Assembly (NCBI RefSeq): GCF_024464595.1
Contig: NZ_JANHAW010000002.1
Location: forward strand, 992,001-1,056,000
Source of the DNA: Halobellus litoreus
GTDB lineage: Archaea > Halobacteriota > Halobacteria > Halobacteriales > Haloferacaceae
Reading direction: 5' to 3'
DNA: 64,000 nt
Shown: positions 51,301 to 59,856 of the stretch, piece after piece
Position numbering within the stretch: the first letter of the stretch is position 1
How the letters are laid out: every line of letters starts with the position of its first letter
Notes under the pieces: model-generated
Databases searched by the model: none
The model's input: only the letters and a program-made list of their open reading frames with translations
Told to the model about the DNA's origin: nothing
Program-made: the position numbers and the translations under genes

Positions 51301-52353
51301 TCAGCCGTAGATGACGTAGTGCGCGACGTCGAGCATCCGGTTGGAGAAGCCGTACTCGTTGTCGTACCACGTCAGGATCTTGTAGAGGCCGCCGTCGTTG
51401 ACGGCGTTCGTCGAGTTCAGGTCGACCGTCGAGGAGAAGGGCAGCCCGAGGATGTCGGTGGAGACGACCTCGTCGTCGGTGTAACCGAGCACGCCCGCGA
51501 GCGGGCCCGCGTCGGCGGCGTCGCGGAAGGCGTCGTTGATCTCCTCGGTCGAGGGCGTCGAATCGAGGGAGACGACCAGTTCGGTGATCGAGCCGTTCGG
51601 GACGGGGACGCGAATCGCCATCCCGTCGAGTTTCCCTTCGAGTTGTGGGAGGATCTCGGTCGTCGCCGCTGCGGCCCCCGTCGAGGTAGGGACGATGTTC
51701 TCGGCGGCCGCCCGGCCGCGGCGCGTCTTCGACATCGGGCCGTCGACGAGGTTCTGGCTGCCGGTGTAGGCGTGGACCGTCGTCAGCAGGCCGCTCTCGA
51801 TGCCGAACTCGTCGTCGAGCACCTTCGCGACGGGGCTGATGGAGTTCGTCGTACAGGAGGCGTTCGAGATCACGTCCTCGCCGTCGTACTCGTCGTGGTT
51901 GACGCCGTAGACGAGCTGTTTGACGGGCTCTTCACCCTTCGGGGGCGCGGAGATGATGACCTTGTCCGCGCCGGCTTCGAGGTGCGCGGAGGCGTCCGCC
52001 TTCGTGCGGAAGATGCCGGTACACTCCAGGGCGACGTCGACGTCGAGGTCGTCCCACGGGAGGTTCGTGGGATCCTGGACGTTGTACAGCGGAACCGTCG
52101 TGTCGCCGGCGACGAGGCTGTCGCCCTCGCGTGCGACGTCGTCTGCGCGGCCCATCACGGTGTCGTACTTCGCGAGGTACGCCATATCGTCGAAGTCCAT
52201 CACATCGTTGATGCCGACGAGTTCGACGTTCGGGTGGTCCCGTACCGCCCGGAAGACGTTGCGGCCGATTCGACCGAAACCGTTCAGGCCGACGCGGACG
52301 GTCTCCGAGTCGGCGGCGGCTTGCCCGGTGCTCACATTCGATCGTTCACTCAT
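51301..52353 (-). CDS. gap: Glyceraldehyde-3-phosphate dehydrogenase, bacterial type I
   Basis: 350 residues from MSERSNVSTGQAAADSETVR. NAD-binding VGLNGFGRIGRNVFRA, catalytic Cys167 in SNASCTTNSISP and His194 in TTVHAYTGSQN are those of bacterial or eukaryotic GAPDH, unlike the type II enzyme at 47415. The C-terminal WYDNEYGFSNRMLDVAHYV is canonical. In H. volcanii this class is glycolytic. An ATG four codons earlier is possible. The start codon lies within a TrmB-like palindrome (52347-52362). pgk follows on the same strand. Confidence 0.95.
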   Translation of the reverse strand: MSERSNVSTGQAAADSETVRVGLNGFGRIGRNVFRAVRDHPNVELVGINDVMDFDDMAYLAKYDTVMGRADDVAREGDSLVAGDTTVPLYNVQDPTNLPWDDLDVDVALECTGIFRTKADASAHLEAGADKVIISAPPKGEEPVKQLVYGVNHDEYDGEDVISNASCTTNSISPVAKVLDDEFGIESGLLTTVHAYTGSQNLVDGPMSKTRRGRAAAENIVPTSTGAAAATTEILPQLEGKLDGMAIRVPVPNGSITELVVSLDSTPSTEEINDAFRDAADAGPLAGVLGYTDDEVVSTDILGLPFSSTVDLNSTNAVNDGGLYKILTWYDNEYGFSNRMLDVAHYVIYG

Positions 52354-52362
52354 ATCTGAGTA
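52347..52362. promoter_or_regulatory. TrmB-like operator candidate overlapping the GAPDH start codon
   Basis: On the minus strand TACT-N7-GAGTG matches the published haloarchaeal TrmB motif TACT-N7/8-GAGTA with one mismatch. It covers the ATG of the bacterial-type GAPDH gene. TrmB controls glycolytic and gluconeogenic genes in Halobacterium. Confidence 0.35.
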
Positions 52363-52726
52363 CACTTCACCCTCCTACTTGAATCCCTGTGTCATTGAAT
52401 TCGAGCGGGAAAGAGAGAAATTCGACGGGTACGGCACCTCAGTCATCAGTATTGTCTCCCCGAGTCCGGTTTTCCTCTCGGGGAGCGTAGACGGCCCCAA
52501 TCACGAGAGCGCAGAATCAATCAGGGCAGAGCAGATATCGGATACGACTCGGACAGAATCAGTCACGCCTGGTCGGTGTCAGACCGCGCTTCGTCGGAAA
52601 CAGCCGCGCGAATCGAAAGGCCGCGAAGGAAGAGCGGGCCGTCGAACGACCGGCGCCGATCGAGAATGCTACTAGATCCCGCCGGGGGGAGAAGGCTTTT
52701 CATCGGAACCGACCTAAGGGCTGACG
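52354..52726. other. 373-bp divergent intergenic region
   Basis: It holds the GAPDH promoter side, with a weak TATA-like ATTCAAGTAG at about 52374-52384 on the minus strand. A 9-bp perfect hairpin lies at 52456-52464/52477-52485. The Hsp20 TATA-like gcttttca is at about 52693-52700. The middle has no coding or RNA signal I can support. Confidence 0.55.
52456..52485. repeat. Perfect 9-bp stem-loop upstream of GAPDH
   Basis: ctccccgag (52456-52464) pairs with ctcggggag (52477-52485) around a 12-nt T-rich loop. It lies 100-130 bp upstream of the GAPDH start and 240 bp from the Hsp20 start. Operator, terminator or structural element cannot be decided. Confidence 0.55.
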
Positions 52727-53089
52727 ATGAGAGACGACCGCGACGACCCGTTCGACGACTTCTTCGACGGAATCGAACGGATGATGGACGAAATGACCGG
52801 CAGCGACGCCACCGGATTCGCCTCCGAGACGCACGTCGACGTCTACGACGAGGGCGAAGAACTCCGGCTCGTCGCCGACCTCCCGGGCGTCACGAAGGAC
52901 GCCATCGAACTCAAGTGCGACGGCGAGGTCCTCACGATTTCCGCCGCCGGCGACCGTCGCGAGTACGACGAGCGCATCCGACTCCCGGCCCGCGTCGACG
53001 AGCACAGCGCGAGCGCGTCGTTCAACAACGGGATCCTCCAGGTGACGCTCGAAAAGGTCGACGACTCGGCGTCGATCGACCTCGACTAA
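52727..53089 (+). CDS. hsp20: Hsp20/alpha-crystallin small heat-shock protein
   Basis: 120-residue ATP-independent chaperone that holds unfolding proteins. A short acidic N-terminus (RDDPFDDFFDGIERMMDEM) precedes the alpha-crystallin domain (about 33-118) with VDVYDEGEELRLVADLPGVTKDAIEL, and the near-C-terminal FNNGILQVTLEK. There is no long C-terminal IxI extension. TATA-like cttttcat is about 27 bp upstream, which predicts a leaderless mRNA. Haloarchaeal members are heat-induced; no operator is evident. Confidence 0.93.
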   Translation: MRDDRDDPFDDFFDGIERMMDEMTGSDATGFASETHVDVYDEGEELRLVADLPGVTKDAIELKCDGEVLTISAAGDRREYDERIRLPARVDEHSASASFNNGILQVTLEKVDDSASIDLD

Positions 53090-53383
53090 CCCCGTCGCGC
53101 TCAACGGGCCCGCTGGCAGCCGCTCACGGCGGCGTGAACGGTCTCGGCGCAGACTGGTGGGTTCTGGTTCGATCGACGAGTGACGCGCGTCTGCTACCGA
53201 GTACTCTCGGCTCGGCCATCCTCCGACGGAGAAGAGACCGATTTCGAGCCCGTCGCCCCCGGAACGCGACTGTGAGCCGGGATCCTCGTCACTGCGGATC
53301 GGAGCATCGGCTGCGAGAGCGTTCCGGTCGAAAAAGCGGTGATCGGTGTCGCGACCGAAGTCGCGAGCGGCGTGGTCGACGGC

Positions 53384-53914
53384 TTACGAGACCAGCAGCT
53401 TCTCGCCCTTCTCGACGTCGATGCGGCACGGCGGCGACATCTTGTTGTACGCGCGGCGGAGCGCGTCCTTCGCGATGTCGGCGTCCTCGGGCTGGCAGTA
53501 GACGGTGAAGACCCGCTCGCCGTTCTGGACGCGCGCGGCGGTGCCGACGGGTTTGCCGAACGCCTGGCGCATCCCGTCGGAGACGCGGTCCGCGCCCGCG
53601 CCGGTCGCCTGCTTGTTCTCGCGGAGGATCTGGTGGGGGAACTTCCGGAGGACCATCTTGTAGTTCTCTTGGCCGACCTGCTTGAGCATCACGCGGTTCG
53701 CCGACAGGCGCGCGGATTCGAGCGAGCCGTGACGGACCTGACACTCCTCCTCGAGGCGGAGGCTGATCTGGACCGGGTAGTCCTGCGGCCCGGTCTGGAG
53801 GTTGCCCATATTGTGCTGTGCGATCTTCGAGCCGGGGATCCCTGTGACGTAGTCGCGTCGCGTGTACGACGGCTTCGACAGTTCCCGGTACATTGAGGCG
53901 GGTTTGTCGGACAT
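53384..53914 (-). CDS. rpl10e: 50S ribosomal protein L10e (uL16)
   Basis: 176-residue large-subunit protein near the tRNA-binding and peptidyl-transferase region. It starts [95 protein letters not shown] and [18 protein letters not shown] match archaeal L10e. The upstream in-frame extension of 34 codons is rejected. The gene is monocistronic here, with no other ribosomal genes beside it, as is usual for archaeal rpl10e. Confidence 0.96.
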   Translation of the reverse strand: MSDKPASMYRELSKPSYTRRDYVTGIPGSKIAQHNMGNLQTGPQDYPVQISLRLEEECQVRHGSLESARLSANRVMLKQVGQENYKMVLRKFPHQILRENKQATGAGADRVSDGMRQAFGKPVGTAARVQNGERVFTVYCQPEDADIAKDALRRAYNKMSPPCRIDVEKGEKLLVS

Positions 53915-54044
53915 AGTTACTTGTGCGGAACAACGCCTATTCGACCTAAAAGCGCTTCGAACTGTTCGCCGCGGAAACGCGGTGCGTTCACCGGCCGGGA
54001 ACCGAGGTGTTCCCACCGGCCGGCGCGGGCGGTCGAAGGGACAC

Positions 54045-54114
54045 TAGCGTTTGCAAGTCTTCACTCGCTCGCGCGACTGCGCGCGGTCGGCTGAGTAATC
54101 AGTTGCAAACGCTA
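54045..54114. promoter_or_regulatory. 12-bp inverted repeat abutting a TATA box
   Basis: tagcgtttgcaa (54045-54056) and ttgcaaacgcta (54103-54114) are perfect complements separated by 46 bp. The right arm ends 2-3 bp before gatatatt, the TATA box for the gene starting at 54148. The spacer contains a further GC palindrome (gcgcgactgcgcgc region, about 54070-54085). It resembles a two-half-site operator or a looped element. Confidence 0.6.
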
Positions 54115-54147
54115 CGATATATTTGTCTCCGCGACGTCTACAGACCC

Positions 54148-54804
54148 GTGATACTGGTCCTCGAAAACGAGGTCGATCCCGACACCCGGTACTTCGTCCC
54201 CGAGATCAGTCGGCACCTCGAAGCCGCGGGCGCCGACGTCGAGGTGTACCCGTACGCCGACGCAGGTGGTCGTCCCGACGCTCTCGCCGACGCCGAGGGC
54301 ATCGTTCTCTCCGGGAGCACCGCGGGCGTCTACGAGACTGCGGCCTATCCGTGGATGGACGAGTTGCGCTCGCTGGTCCGGGAGCTCGTCGCCGCCGAAG
54401 TCCCGACGCTCGGCGTCTGTTTCGGCCACCAGCTCGTCAACGACGCGCTGGGCGGCCGCGTCGAGCACCGCGGCCTGCGGAAGGGAATCGAGACGATCCG
54501 ATTCGCCGACGATCCGCTCTTCGACTCGGTCGGGGCCCGCGTCCCGATGGTTCACGGCGACTTCGTGACGGAACTCGGCGACGGGATGGAGCGTATCGCC
54601 GCCGCGGACTACTACGAGAACCTGGGCAGCCGACACCGCGACGCGCCGCTGTGGACCGTCCAGTACCACCCGGAGTTCACCGCTGCGCTCCTGCCGCAGA
54701 TCGAGACCGACTTCGGCTGGCCCGCGAACAGTTCTGATCGCGATTTCGACGGCGTCTCCGTCGAGCGCACGCTCGCCAACTTCGTTCGGCTGTCGACGGA
54801 GTGA
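54148..54804 (+). CDS. Class I glutamine amidotransferase-like protein
   Basis: 218 residues from GTG 54148. The triad is Cys in TLGVCFGHQLVNDALGG (about Cys91) with His and Glu in VQYHPEFTA near 173-178. GIVLSGSTAGVYETAAYPWMDELRSLVREL is typical of stand-alone GATase1 proteins annotated as GMP-synthase-like. No synthetase partner is nearby, so the acceptor is unknown. TATA gatatatt lies about 27 bp upstream, which fits a leaderless start. The promoter carries a 12-bp inverted repeat. Confidence 0.9.
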   Translation: MILVLENEVDPDTRYFVPEISRHLEAAGADVEVYPYADAGGRPDALADAEGIVLSGSTAGVYETAAYPWMDELRSLVRELVAAEVPTLGVCFGHQLVNDALGGRVEHRGLRKGIETIRFADDPLFDSVGARVPMVHGDFVTELGDGMERIAAADYYENLGSRHRDAPLWTVQYHPEFTAALLPQIETDFGWPANSSDRDFDGVSVERTLANFVRLSTE

Positions 54805-54837
54805 ACGGACGACGCCCCGGGCGTCACCCCGCTCGAT

Positions 54838-55569
54838 TCACTCGGGAGCGGCCGACTCGGGCGGTTCGGCCGGGACGAACTCCAGATCGAGTTCGTCGAG
54901 CAACGCCGCCGCCCGATCGGTGACCGAGGGCGCGACGAGCAGTCCGCGAACGCCCTCGTCGGGGAACTCTTCCTCGACGGCCTCGACGTAGCGCCGGAGT
55001 TGACTCGCCGCCGAGGGACCGACGCGCCGACGCTTCAGTTCCACGACGACCGGCCGTCCCGCGTCGTCCTCGCCGAACACGTCGACCGGCCCGGCGGTCG
55101 TTTCGCGCTCGGTCGCCGTCGGGACGAACCCCGGTTCGACGAGTTCGGGATCGTCAAGGATCCGTCCCCGGAGGTCCTCCTCGCTCCCGGTCAACCGCAG
55201 GTCGCTCCGGTCGGTCACCTCGTAGGCGGTCGCCTGTTCGATGCGCTCGAAGCCGACGTCGAGGCGCTCGTTCGGCGAGGAGCGCTCGCTGCGGATCCGG
55301 AGCCGGCCGTCCCGGACACTGGCGCGGTGGACGCACCCCGGCGGCTGCCAGTTCACCGGTTTGCGGTTCTCGTCGGTGTGGACGAGGACCGTCCCGTCGG
55401 GCTTGCAGACGACGAGCCTGTCGCCCGGGCCGAGACTCGACGACGCCCGCCCGTCGTACTCGACGCGACACCGCCCGAAGACGGTCACCATTCGGCCGTC
55501 GCCGAACGCGGATTCGAGCAGGCCCAGCGCGTCCCGGTGGGTCGGGCGGTGGAGCGTCGTCACGGACAT
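54838..55569 (-). CDS. nucS: Endonuclease NucS (EndoMS-type)
   Basis: Mismatch- or branched-DNA-specific endonuclease that substitutes for MutS/MutL in many archaea. The 243 residues begin MSVTTLHRPTHRDALGLLE. The N-terminal DNA-binding domain has GDRLVVCKPDGTVLVHTDENRKPVNWQPPG. The C-terminal RecB-like nuclease domain has PGFVPTATERETTAGPVDVFGEDDAGRPVVVELKRRRVG, with catalytic Asp and Glu-x-Lys (VELKR), and QLRRYVEAVEEE. The C-terminus does not show an obvious PCNA-binding box. The longer frame upstream belongs to the opposite reading of VanZ. Confidence 0.93.
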   Translation of the reverse strand: MSVTTLHRPTHRDALGLLESAFGDGRMVTVFGRCRVEYDGRASSSLGPGDRLVVCKPDGTVLVHTDENRKPVNWQPPGCVHRASVRDGRLRIRSERSSPNERLDVGFERIEQATAYEVTDRSDLRLTGSEEDLRGRILDDPELVEPGFVPTATERETTAGPVDVFGEDDAGRPVVVELKRRRVGPSAASQLRRYVEAVEEEFPDEGVRGLLVAPSVTDRAAALLDELDLEFVPAEPPESAAPE

Positions 55570-55658
55570 CGGTTCGTCGGTCGGTTGGCGCTCGGCGGGT
55601 AAAAGTCGCGCGTCGCCGACAGCCGACCAAGCGGGCCCAGCGCCCGGACGAGTCGCGG

Positions 55659-56153
55659 TCACCGACGCGCTCGCTGCAGGAGCGTGCGAGCGCCGACGGC
55701 CACACCGGCACCAGCGGCGTTCAGAAGGGCATCTGCGGAGCTGGCGGTTCGCGCCGCCAGCGGAGCCTGAACGAGTTCGACACCGAGGCCGACCGCAGCG
55801 GCGACTGCGACGGCGGCGAGGGCGGTCCGGAGACCGGCGGCTGTCCCGGATCGAGCGGTGGTTTCGACGTCGCCGTTCCGTTCCGATCCGGGTCCGCGTG
55901 CGATACCGACGGCGACGAGCCACCCGAGAACTCCGTAGGCGACGACGTGAGAGAGCGCGAAGACGTCGACGTCGAACGAGCCGGTTGGGCCTGCGTCCGT
56001 CGGTGTCGTCGTCGGGGCGTCGACCGGACCGAACAAACTCGGATCGACGACCGACGCGAGGACGACGAGGCCGATCCAGCCGACTGCGACCCGGCGCGCC
56101 CGACGCCCCGACCACCGCACCCCGGGCGCGTCACCGCGCGTCCGACCCGTCAC
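55659..56153 (-). CDS. VanZ-like membrane protein
   Basis: 164 residues with an Arg-rich start (RWSGRRARRVAVGWIGLVVLASVVD). Three to four hydrophobic segments follow (about 22-38, 65-84, 105-125, 140-158). FDVDVFALSHVVAYGVLGWLVAVG and VELVQAPLAARTASSADALLNAAGAGVAV are the family-typical motifs (H...Y, Q...R...D...N). The start overlaps the stop of the aldo/keto reductase gene by 4 bp (ATGA), so it is co-translated. Role unknown; VanZ itself affects teicoplanin resistance in bacteria. Confidence 0.85.
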   Translation of the reverse strand: MTGRTRGDAPGVRWSGRRARRVAVGWIGLVVLASVVDPSLFGPVDAPTTTPTDAGPTGSFDVDVFALSHVVAYGVLGWLVAVGIARGPGSERNGDVETTARSGTAAGLRTALAAVAVAAAVGLGVELVQAPLAARTASSADALLNAAGAGVAVGARTLLQRARR

Positions 56154-56995
56154 CGAAGTTCGCTCACCATCCCGTCGAGCATCGCCGCGCCGGACTTGAG
56201 CAGCGACGGTTTCGTGAGCGTGTCGACCTCCTCGCGCGTGAGTTTGAAATCGAACAGCGCGAGGTTCTCCCGCAGGTGGTCCTCGGTGGTCGACTTCGGA
56301 ATGACGACGACGCCGCGGTGCTGGGTCGCCCAGCGGAGTACGATCTGGGCGGGCGTCCTGTCGTACGTCTCGGCGAGTCGCTGGACGTCGTCGTCGCCGA
56401 GCGCCTTGCCGCGGGCCAGCGGGCTGTAGGCGGTGAGGAACATCCCCTCCGATTGGCAGTAGCCGAGCATCCCCCGCTGGGGCTTGTAGGGGTGGAACTG
56501 CACCTGGTTCGTCACGAGCGGCGTCTCGGCGGCCGCCCGTGCGCGGTCCAGGAACACCTGCGGGAAGTTGCTGACGCCGACGTTGTACACCAGCCCCATC
56601 TCGACCAGGCGGTCCATCGCCGCCATCGTCTCCGAGACCGACACGAGCGGGTTCGGCCAGTGGAGCAGCAGGAGGTCCACGTAGGACGTGTCGAGGCGAT
56701 CGAGGCTCTCCTTCGTGGATTCGATCACGTCGTCGTACCCCGCGTTACCCGGCGTGACTTTCGTCGTCAGAAACACCTCGTCGCGGTCGACATCGGCGTC
56801 GGCGATGGCGCGGCCGACTTCCGCCTCGTTCTCGTACAACTGCGCGGTGTCGACGTGTCTGTACCCGAGTTCGAGCGCCGTCGAAACCGTCTCGTAACAC
56901 GTTTCGCCCGTGAGCTGCCACGTCCCGAGTCCCACTTTCGGGACGCGCGCCCCGTACGCCTCGGCGTACTCCATCTCGACGTCGACCTCGTCCAT
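56150..56995 (-). CDS. Aldo/keto reductase
   Basis: NAD(P)H-dependent carbonyl reductase of 281 residues. TIM-barrel motifs are VPKVGLGTWQL, the catalytic Asp-Tyr-Lys-His set (YRHVDTAQLYENE with Asp48 and Tyr53; VFLTTKV with the Lys; LLLLHWPNP with the His), and the coenzyme-binding VVIPKSTTEDHLRENLALFDF. SVSEAAMDRLVEMG-type stretches also match 2,5-diketo-gluconate reductase-like members. It is first in a two-gene unit with the VanZ-like gene. The actual substrate is unknown. Confidence 0.92.
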   Translation of the reverse strand: MDEVDVEMEYAEAYGARVPKVGLGTWQLTGETCYETVSTALELGYRHVDTAQLYENEAEVGRAIADADVDRDEVFLTTKVTPGNAGYDDVIESTKESLDRLDTSYVDLLLLHWPNPLVSVSETMAAMDRLVEMGLVYNVGVSNFPQVFLDRARAAAETPLVTNQVQFHPYKPQRGMLGYCQSEGMFLTAYSPLARGKALGDDDVQRLAETYDRTPAQIVLRWATQHRGVVVIPKSTTEDHLRENLALFDFKLTREEVDTLTKPSLLKSGAAMLDGMVSELR

Positions 56996-57230
56996 ACCCC
57001 AGTTGTGTGCTCCGTCGATGAGAACGTGTCGGCGGATGCAACTATAGTGGCATCGGCGAGCGCTCGCTCATCGACTCGCAGTTCGCTACCGCGCCGGCCC
57101 GCGACGGCGTCGCGACTCGGCGCGCGTCGAAATAAGAATAGTTCAGAGAACTGCCGCAACCGAACCGGACCCGTCTGCCCGCTCGCCCGCCAGCCTCCGA
57201 CCGCTACCGTGAGTCGCGTTGACTTCCTGC

Positions 57231-57425
57231 TTACAGGCGCTCGAGGTTCGTCGCACGCGGACCCTTGTCCGCCTGCTCGATGTCGAACTCGACTTCCTGC
57301 CCCTCTTCGAGGTCCGGACCGCCGACGTCTTCCATGTGGAAGAAGACGTCCTCGTCCGCGTCGTCAGTGGAAATGAAGCCGTAGCCGCCCGTGTCGTTGA
57401 AGAAGTCAACCTTACCGTTTGCCAT
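57231..57425 (-). CDS. cspA: Cold-shock domain protein
   Basis: 64-residue OB-fold single-stranded nucleic-acid-binding protein. RNP1 is GGYGFIST (residues 13-20) and RNP2 is VFFHM (27-31). The rest, EDVGGPDLEEGQEVEFDIEQADKGPRATNLERL, is canonical. The charge is acidic, as usual for haloarchaeal Csp. It is monocistronic, 90 bp from the FNT fusion gene on the same strand. Confidence 0.95.
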   Translation of the reverse strand: MANGKVDFFNDTGGYGFISTDDADEDVFFHMEDVGGPDLEEGQEVEFDIEQADKGPRATNLERL

Positions 57426-57515
57426 TGCGACCGTACCGAGAGCCCGGGGAGGGATAACTGTTGTGCGGTGCGTGATACCACGGACTGTGGTCGGTGGCGG
57501 GCGAGGACCGCGCGG

Positions 57516-59378
57516 TCACCGGCCGAACAGCCGCTCCCAGAGCGACCGCTCGGACGGACGCTCCGCCAGCAGCACCGAACAGTCGACGTCGTTGACGACT
57601 TCGTAGTGTAGCGAGTCTGTCAGCAGTCGAGACAGCAGTCCGCGCTCGGTCGCACCGAGGATCAGCAGACTGTGCTTCCCAGCCTCTCGCTCGATGACCG
57701 TCTCGACGTCGCCTGCCTCGACGAGCAGCTCGGCGTCGGTGAGTTCGTGCTCCAGCGCCCACGTTTCGAGGAACCGCTGGCCCGCCTCGACGTCCGCGTC
57801 GGACTCGACGACGTGGAGCAGCGACACCGCCGATCCGACGGCCGACTGGAGCATCCCGACGACCTCGGCGCTCAGATCCGAGTCCGGACCGCCGTAGGTG
57901 GGAAGCAGGACGTCCGAGGGATCGAAGCCGCGGTCTTTGACGATCAGGAAGTCACACGGCAACTGGTTCGTCAGCTCTTCGAGCGGCCGCTCCGCCCGCG
58001 CGTCGCTCCACAGTCGGTTCTCGTCCCAGCCCAGCAGGACGAGGTCGGACTCCGTCCGGCGGGCGGCGTCGAACATCTCCTCGAACGAGCGGTTGGTGAC
58101 GACCATCGACGTCTCGAAGTGCACGTCGTATCCCGACGCCGTCTCGCGGATCGGCTCCATCAGTCGCGCCGACTCGCCCGCGATCCGCTGTCGCTGCCGA
58201 TGGCTCGGGTCCGCCGGCCGACGTCCCGGCGTCTGGATCACGTGGACCGCGTGGACGGTCGCCGCCTCCTTCGCGCTCGCGAGCGTGCAGGCCAGGTCGA
58301 CGAGGCCCGACTCGGTCCGCGGGTTCGCGATCGGGACCATAATCCGGTAGTCGCCGTCCCGCGAGAGCGACCGCTCGGAGGGGTCCAGCATCGGCACGTA
58401 CGAGCGCCCGGCGAGGCGGCCGAACAGCCACTCGCGGGGCGTCAGACGGCGCTCGATCCCCTCGAACCGGGCGGATTCGAGGCGGTCCTCGCTCGTCTGG
58501 AAGTAGTTGACGAGCGTGACAAGCGCCACGCCGCCGATCGTGTTGCCGAGGAGAACGGGGAGCACGAAGTCGGTCAGGCCGGCGAGAAACGCCAGTTCCC
58601 CGTGCAGTACGAGGTACCACGCCTCGGAGAACGCGACGACCGAGTGGAACAGGCCGCCGACCGGGATCGAGAGGAACGCCAGGTAAGTCACCACGATGCG
58701 GGAGATCGTATCGCGGGAACTGAACCCGACCCAGACCACGCCGGCGACGATGAGCCCCGCGAAGACCGCCTTCGAGAACAGCGCCCACCAGCCGACCTCG
58801 AACGCGCCTTGGCGGGCGAGGTAGAGCGCCTCCTCGGCGGCCGCGGGATCGAAGACGCCGCCCCACGCGAGCACGACCGTGCCGATCGCACCGCCGGCGA
58901 AGTTGCCGAACAGGACGATCGTCCAGTGACGCAGCAGCGCGGGGAGGCTCGCGATCCGCTCTAAGGTCAGCGCGACCGGCGGCAGCGTGTTCTCCGTGTA
59001 CAGCTGATAGCCGCCGATGATGATGTAGATGAACCCCAGCGGGTACAGGAGCGCGCCGACGATCTTGTTGTCCGTCGTCGCCGACACCGAGGCGTAGAGC
59101 AGGAACGTGATACTGATCGCGAACCCGGCGGCGATGCCGCTGAAGAACAGTTCGCGCCCGGTCGAGGTGACCTCCTCGTCGGCGGCGGCGACGATCCGCT
59201 GGAACACCTCGTCCGCCGAGAACCGGTCGCGAACGGCCTCGCCGACGGCCGGCGCGCCCATCCGCGAGCGTTCGACGGCCTCCCGGACCGATTCGTCCAG
59301 GTCCGTTTGGTCCGGGAACTCGTCCACATCCGTCCGTTCCGGGGGCGGCTCCCCGACGTCTGAATCCGAATCGTCCAT
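57516..59378 (-). CDS. Formate/nitrite transporter (FNT) fused to two UspA domains
   Basis: 620 residues. An acidic N-terminus (about 1-60) is followed by an FNT channel domain (about 60-310) with six hydrophobic segments and motifs GNFAGGAIGTVVLAWGG, SFSEAW-type loop VVAFSEAWYLV and LLGNTIGGVALVTLVNYF. Two C-terminal UspA-type nucleotide-binding domains follow, about 345-475 (DYRIMVPIANPRTES...DLVLLGWDE) and 490-615 (DVLLPTYGG...LLILGATERGLLSRLL). The channel would conduct a monovalent anion such as formate or nitrite, with the UspA part sensing ATP/AMP. The start is the ATG at 59378. Confidence 0.9.
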   Translation of the reverse strand: MDDSDSDVGEPPPERTDVDEFPDQTDLDESVREAVERSRMGAPAVGEAVRDRFSADEVFQRIVAAADEEVTSTGRELFFSGIAAGFAISITFLLYASVSATTDNKIVGALLYPLGFIYIIIGGYQLYTENTLPPVALTLERIASLPALLRHWTIVLFGNFAGGAIGTVVLAWGGVFDPAAAEEALYLARQGAFEVGWWALFSKAVFAGLIVAGVVWVGFSSRDTISRIVVTYLAFLSIPVGGLFHSVVAFSEAWYLVLHGELAFLAGLTDFVLPVLLGNTIGGVALVTLVNYFQTSEDRLESARFEGIERRLTPREWLFGRLAGRSYVPMLDPSERSLSRDGDYRIMVPIANPRTESGLVDLACTLASAKEAATVHAVHVIQTPGRRPADPSHRQRQRIAGESARLMEPIRETASGYDVHFETSMVVTNRSFEEMFDAARRTESDLVLLGWDENRLWSDARAERPLEELTNQLPCDFLIVKDRGFDPSDVLLPTYGGPDSDLSAEVVGMLQSAVGSAVSLLHVVESDADVEAGQRFLETWALEHELTDAELLVEAGDVETVIEREAGKHSLLILGATERGLLSRLLTDSLHYEVVNDVDCSVLLAERPSERSLWERLFGR

Positions 59379-59856
59379 CGTGTTACGCGAGCGAACCCGC
59401 GTGACTTTATAGTAGTGTTTGCCCGTGACCCCGCCGGCGTCGTGCTCGAGTGGCCGACCGCCAGTAACCCGCAGAAGCCCGGAACGTGCGACGTGACACT
59501 CGTCCGCAACGATCAGCGGGAGGCGGTCGTCCCCGTCGCGATCGAATAGGTCGGCCGGTGAAACCGGGAAGCCAACCACGACTGAGAGATCTGTTTGATA
59601 AATCAATATAGATACGGACTTTGGCCATATTCGGACACTAATTCGAGAATATATAGAATGCTTGTTTATTTTTTGCCCATCAGAGTAGCTACCTGAGTAC
59701 CTTATCCGACGTCCTTCCGAAGGGACGTATAAACAACCGCAGTTTGACGGCATAATGATGATACGCTATTCCCTGAGACTCAGTGACGTACCCTAGAGCC
59801 GGCGACACGGGGCGACGTCGACGTCGTCCATCGGTCGACCTATGGGGGACGAACCT
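59379..59856. other. 478-bp divergent intergenic region
   Basis: The FNT-gene TATA-like CTATAAAG lies at about 59405-59413 on the minus strand. A pronounced AT-rich tract spans about 59585-59690. A small hairpin acgtcc/ggacgt at about 59709-59728 is followed directly by gtataaac (about 59727-59734), the likely TATA of the ABC operon. That predicts a leader of about 95 nt before 59857. A short palindrome ctgagactcag lies near 59773. No gene recognised. Confidence 0.6.

Noticed and set aside
53090-53383. Stable RNA gene (such as SRP or RNase P RNA) in the GC-rich gap between Hsp20 and L10e
   Set aside because: None of the conserved cores of these RNAs is visible; the stretch simply lacks a credible gene.
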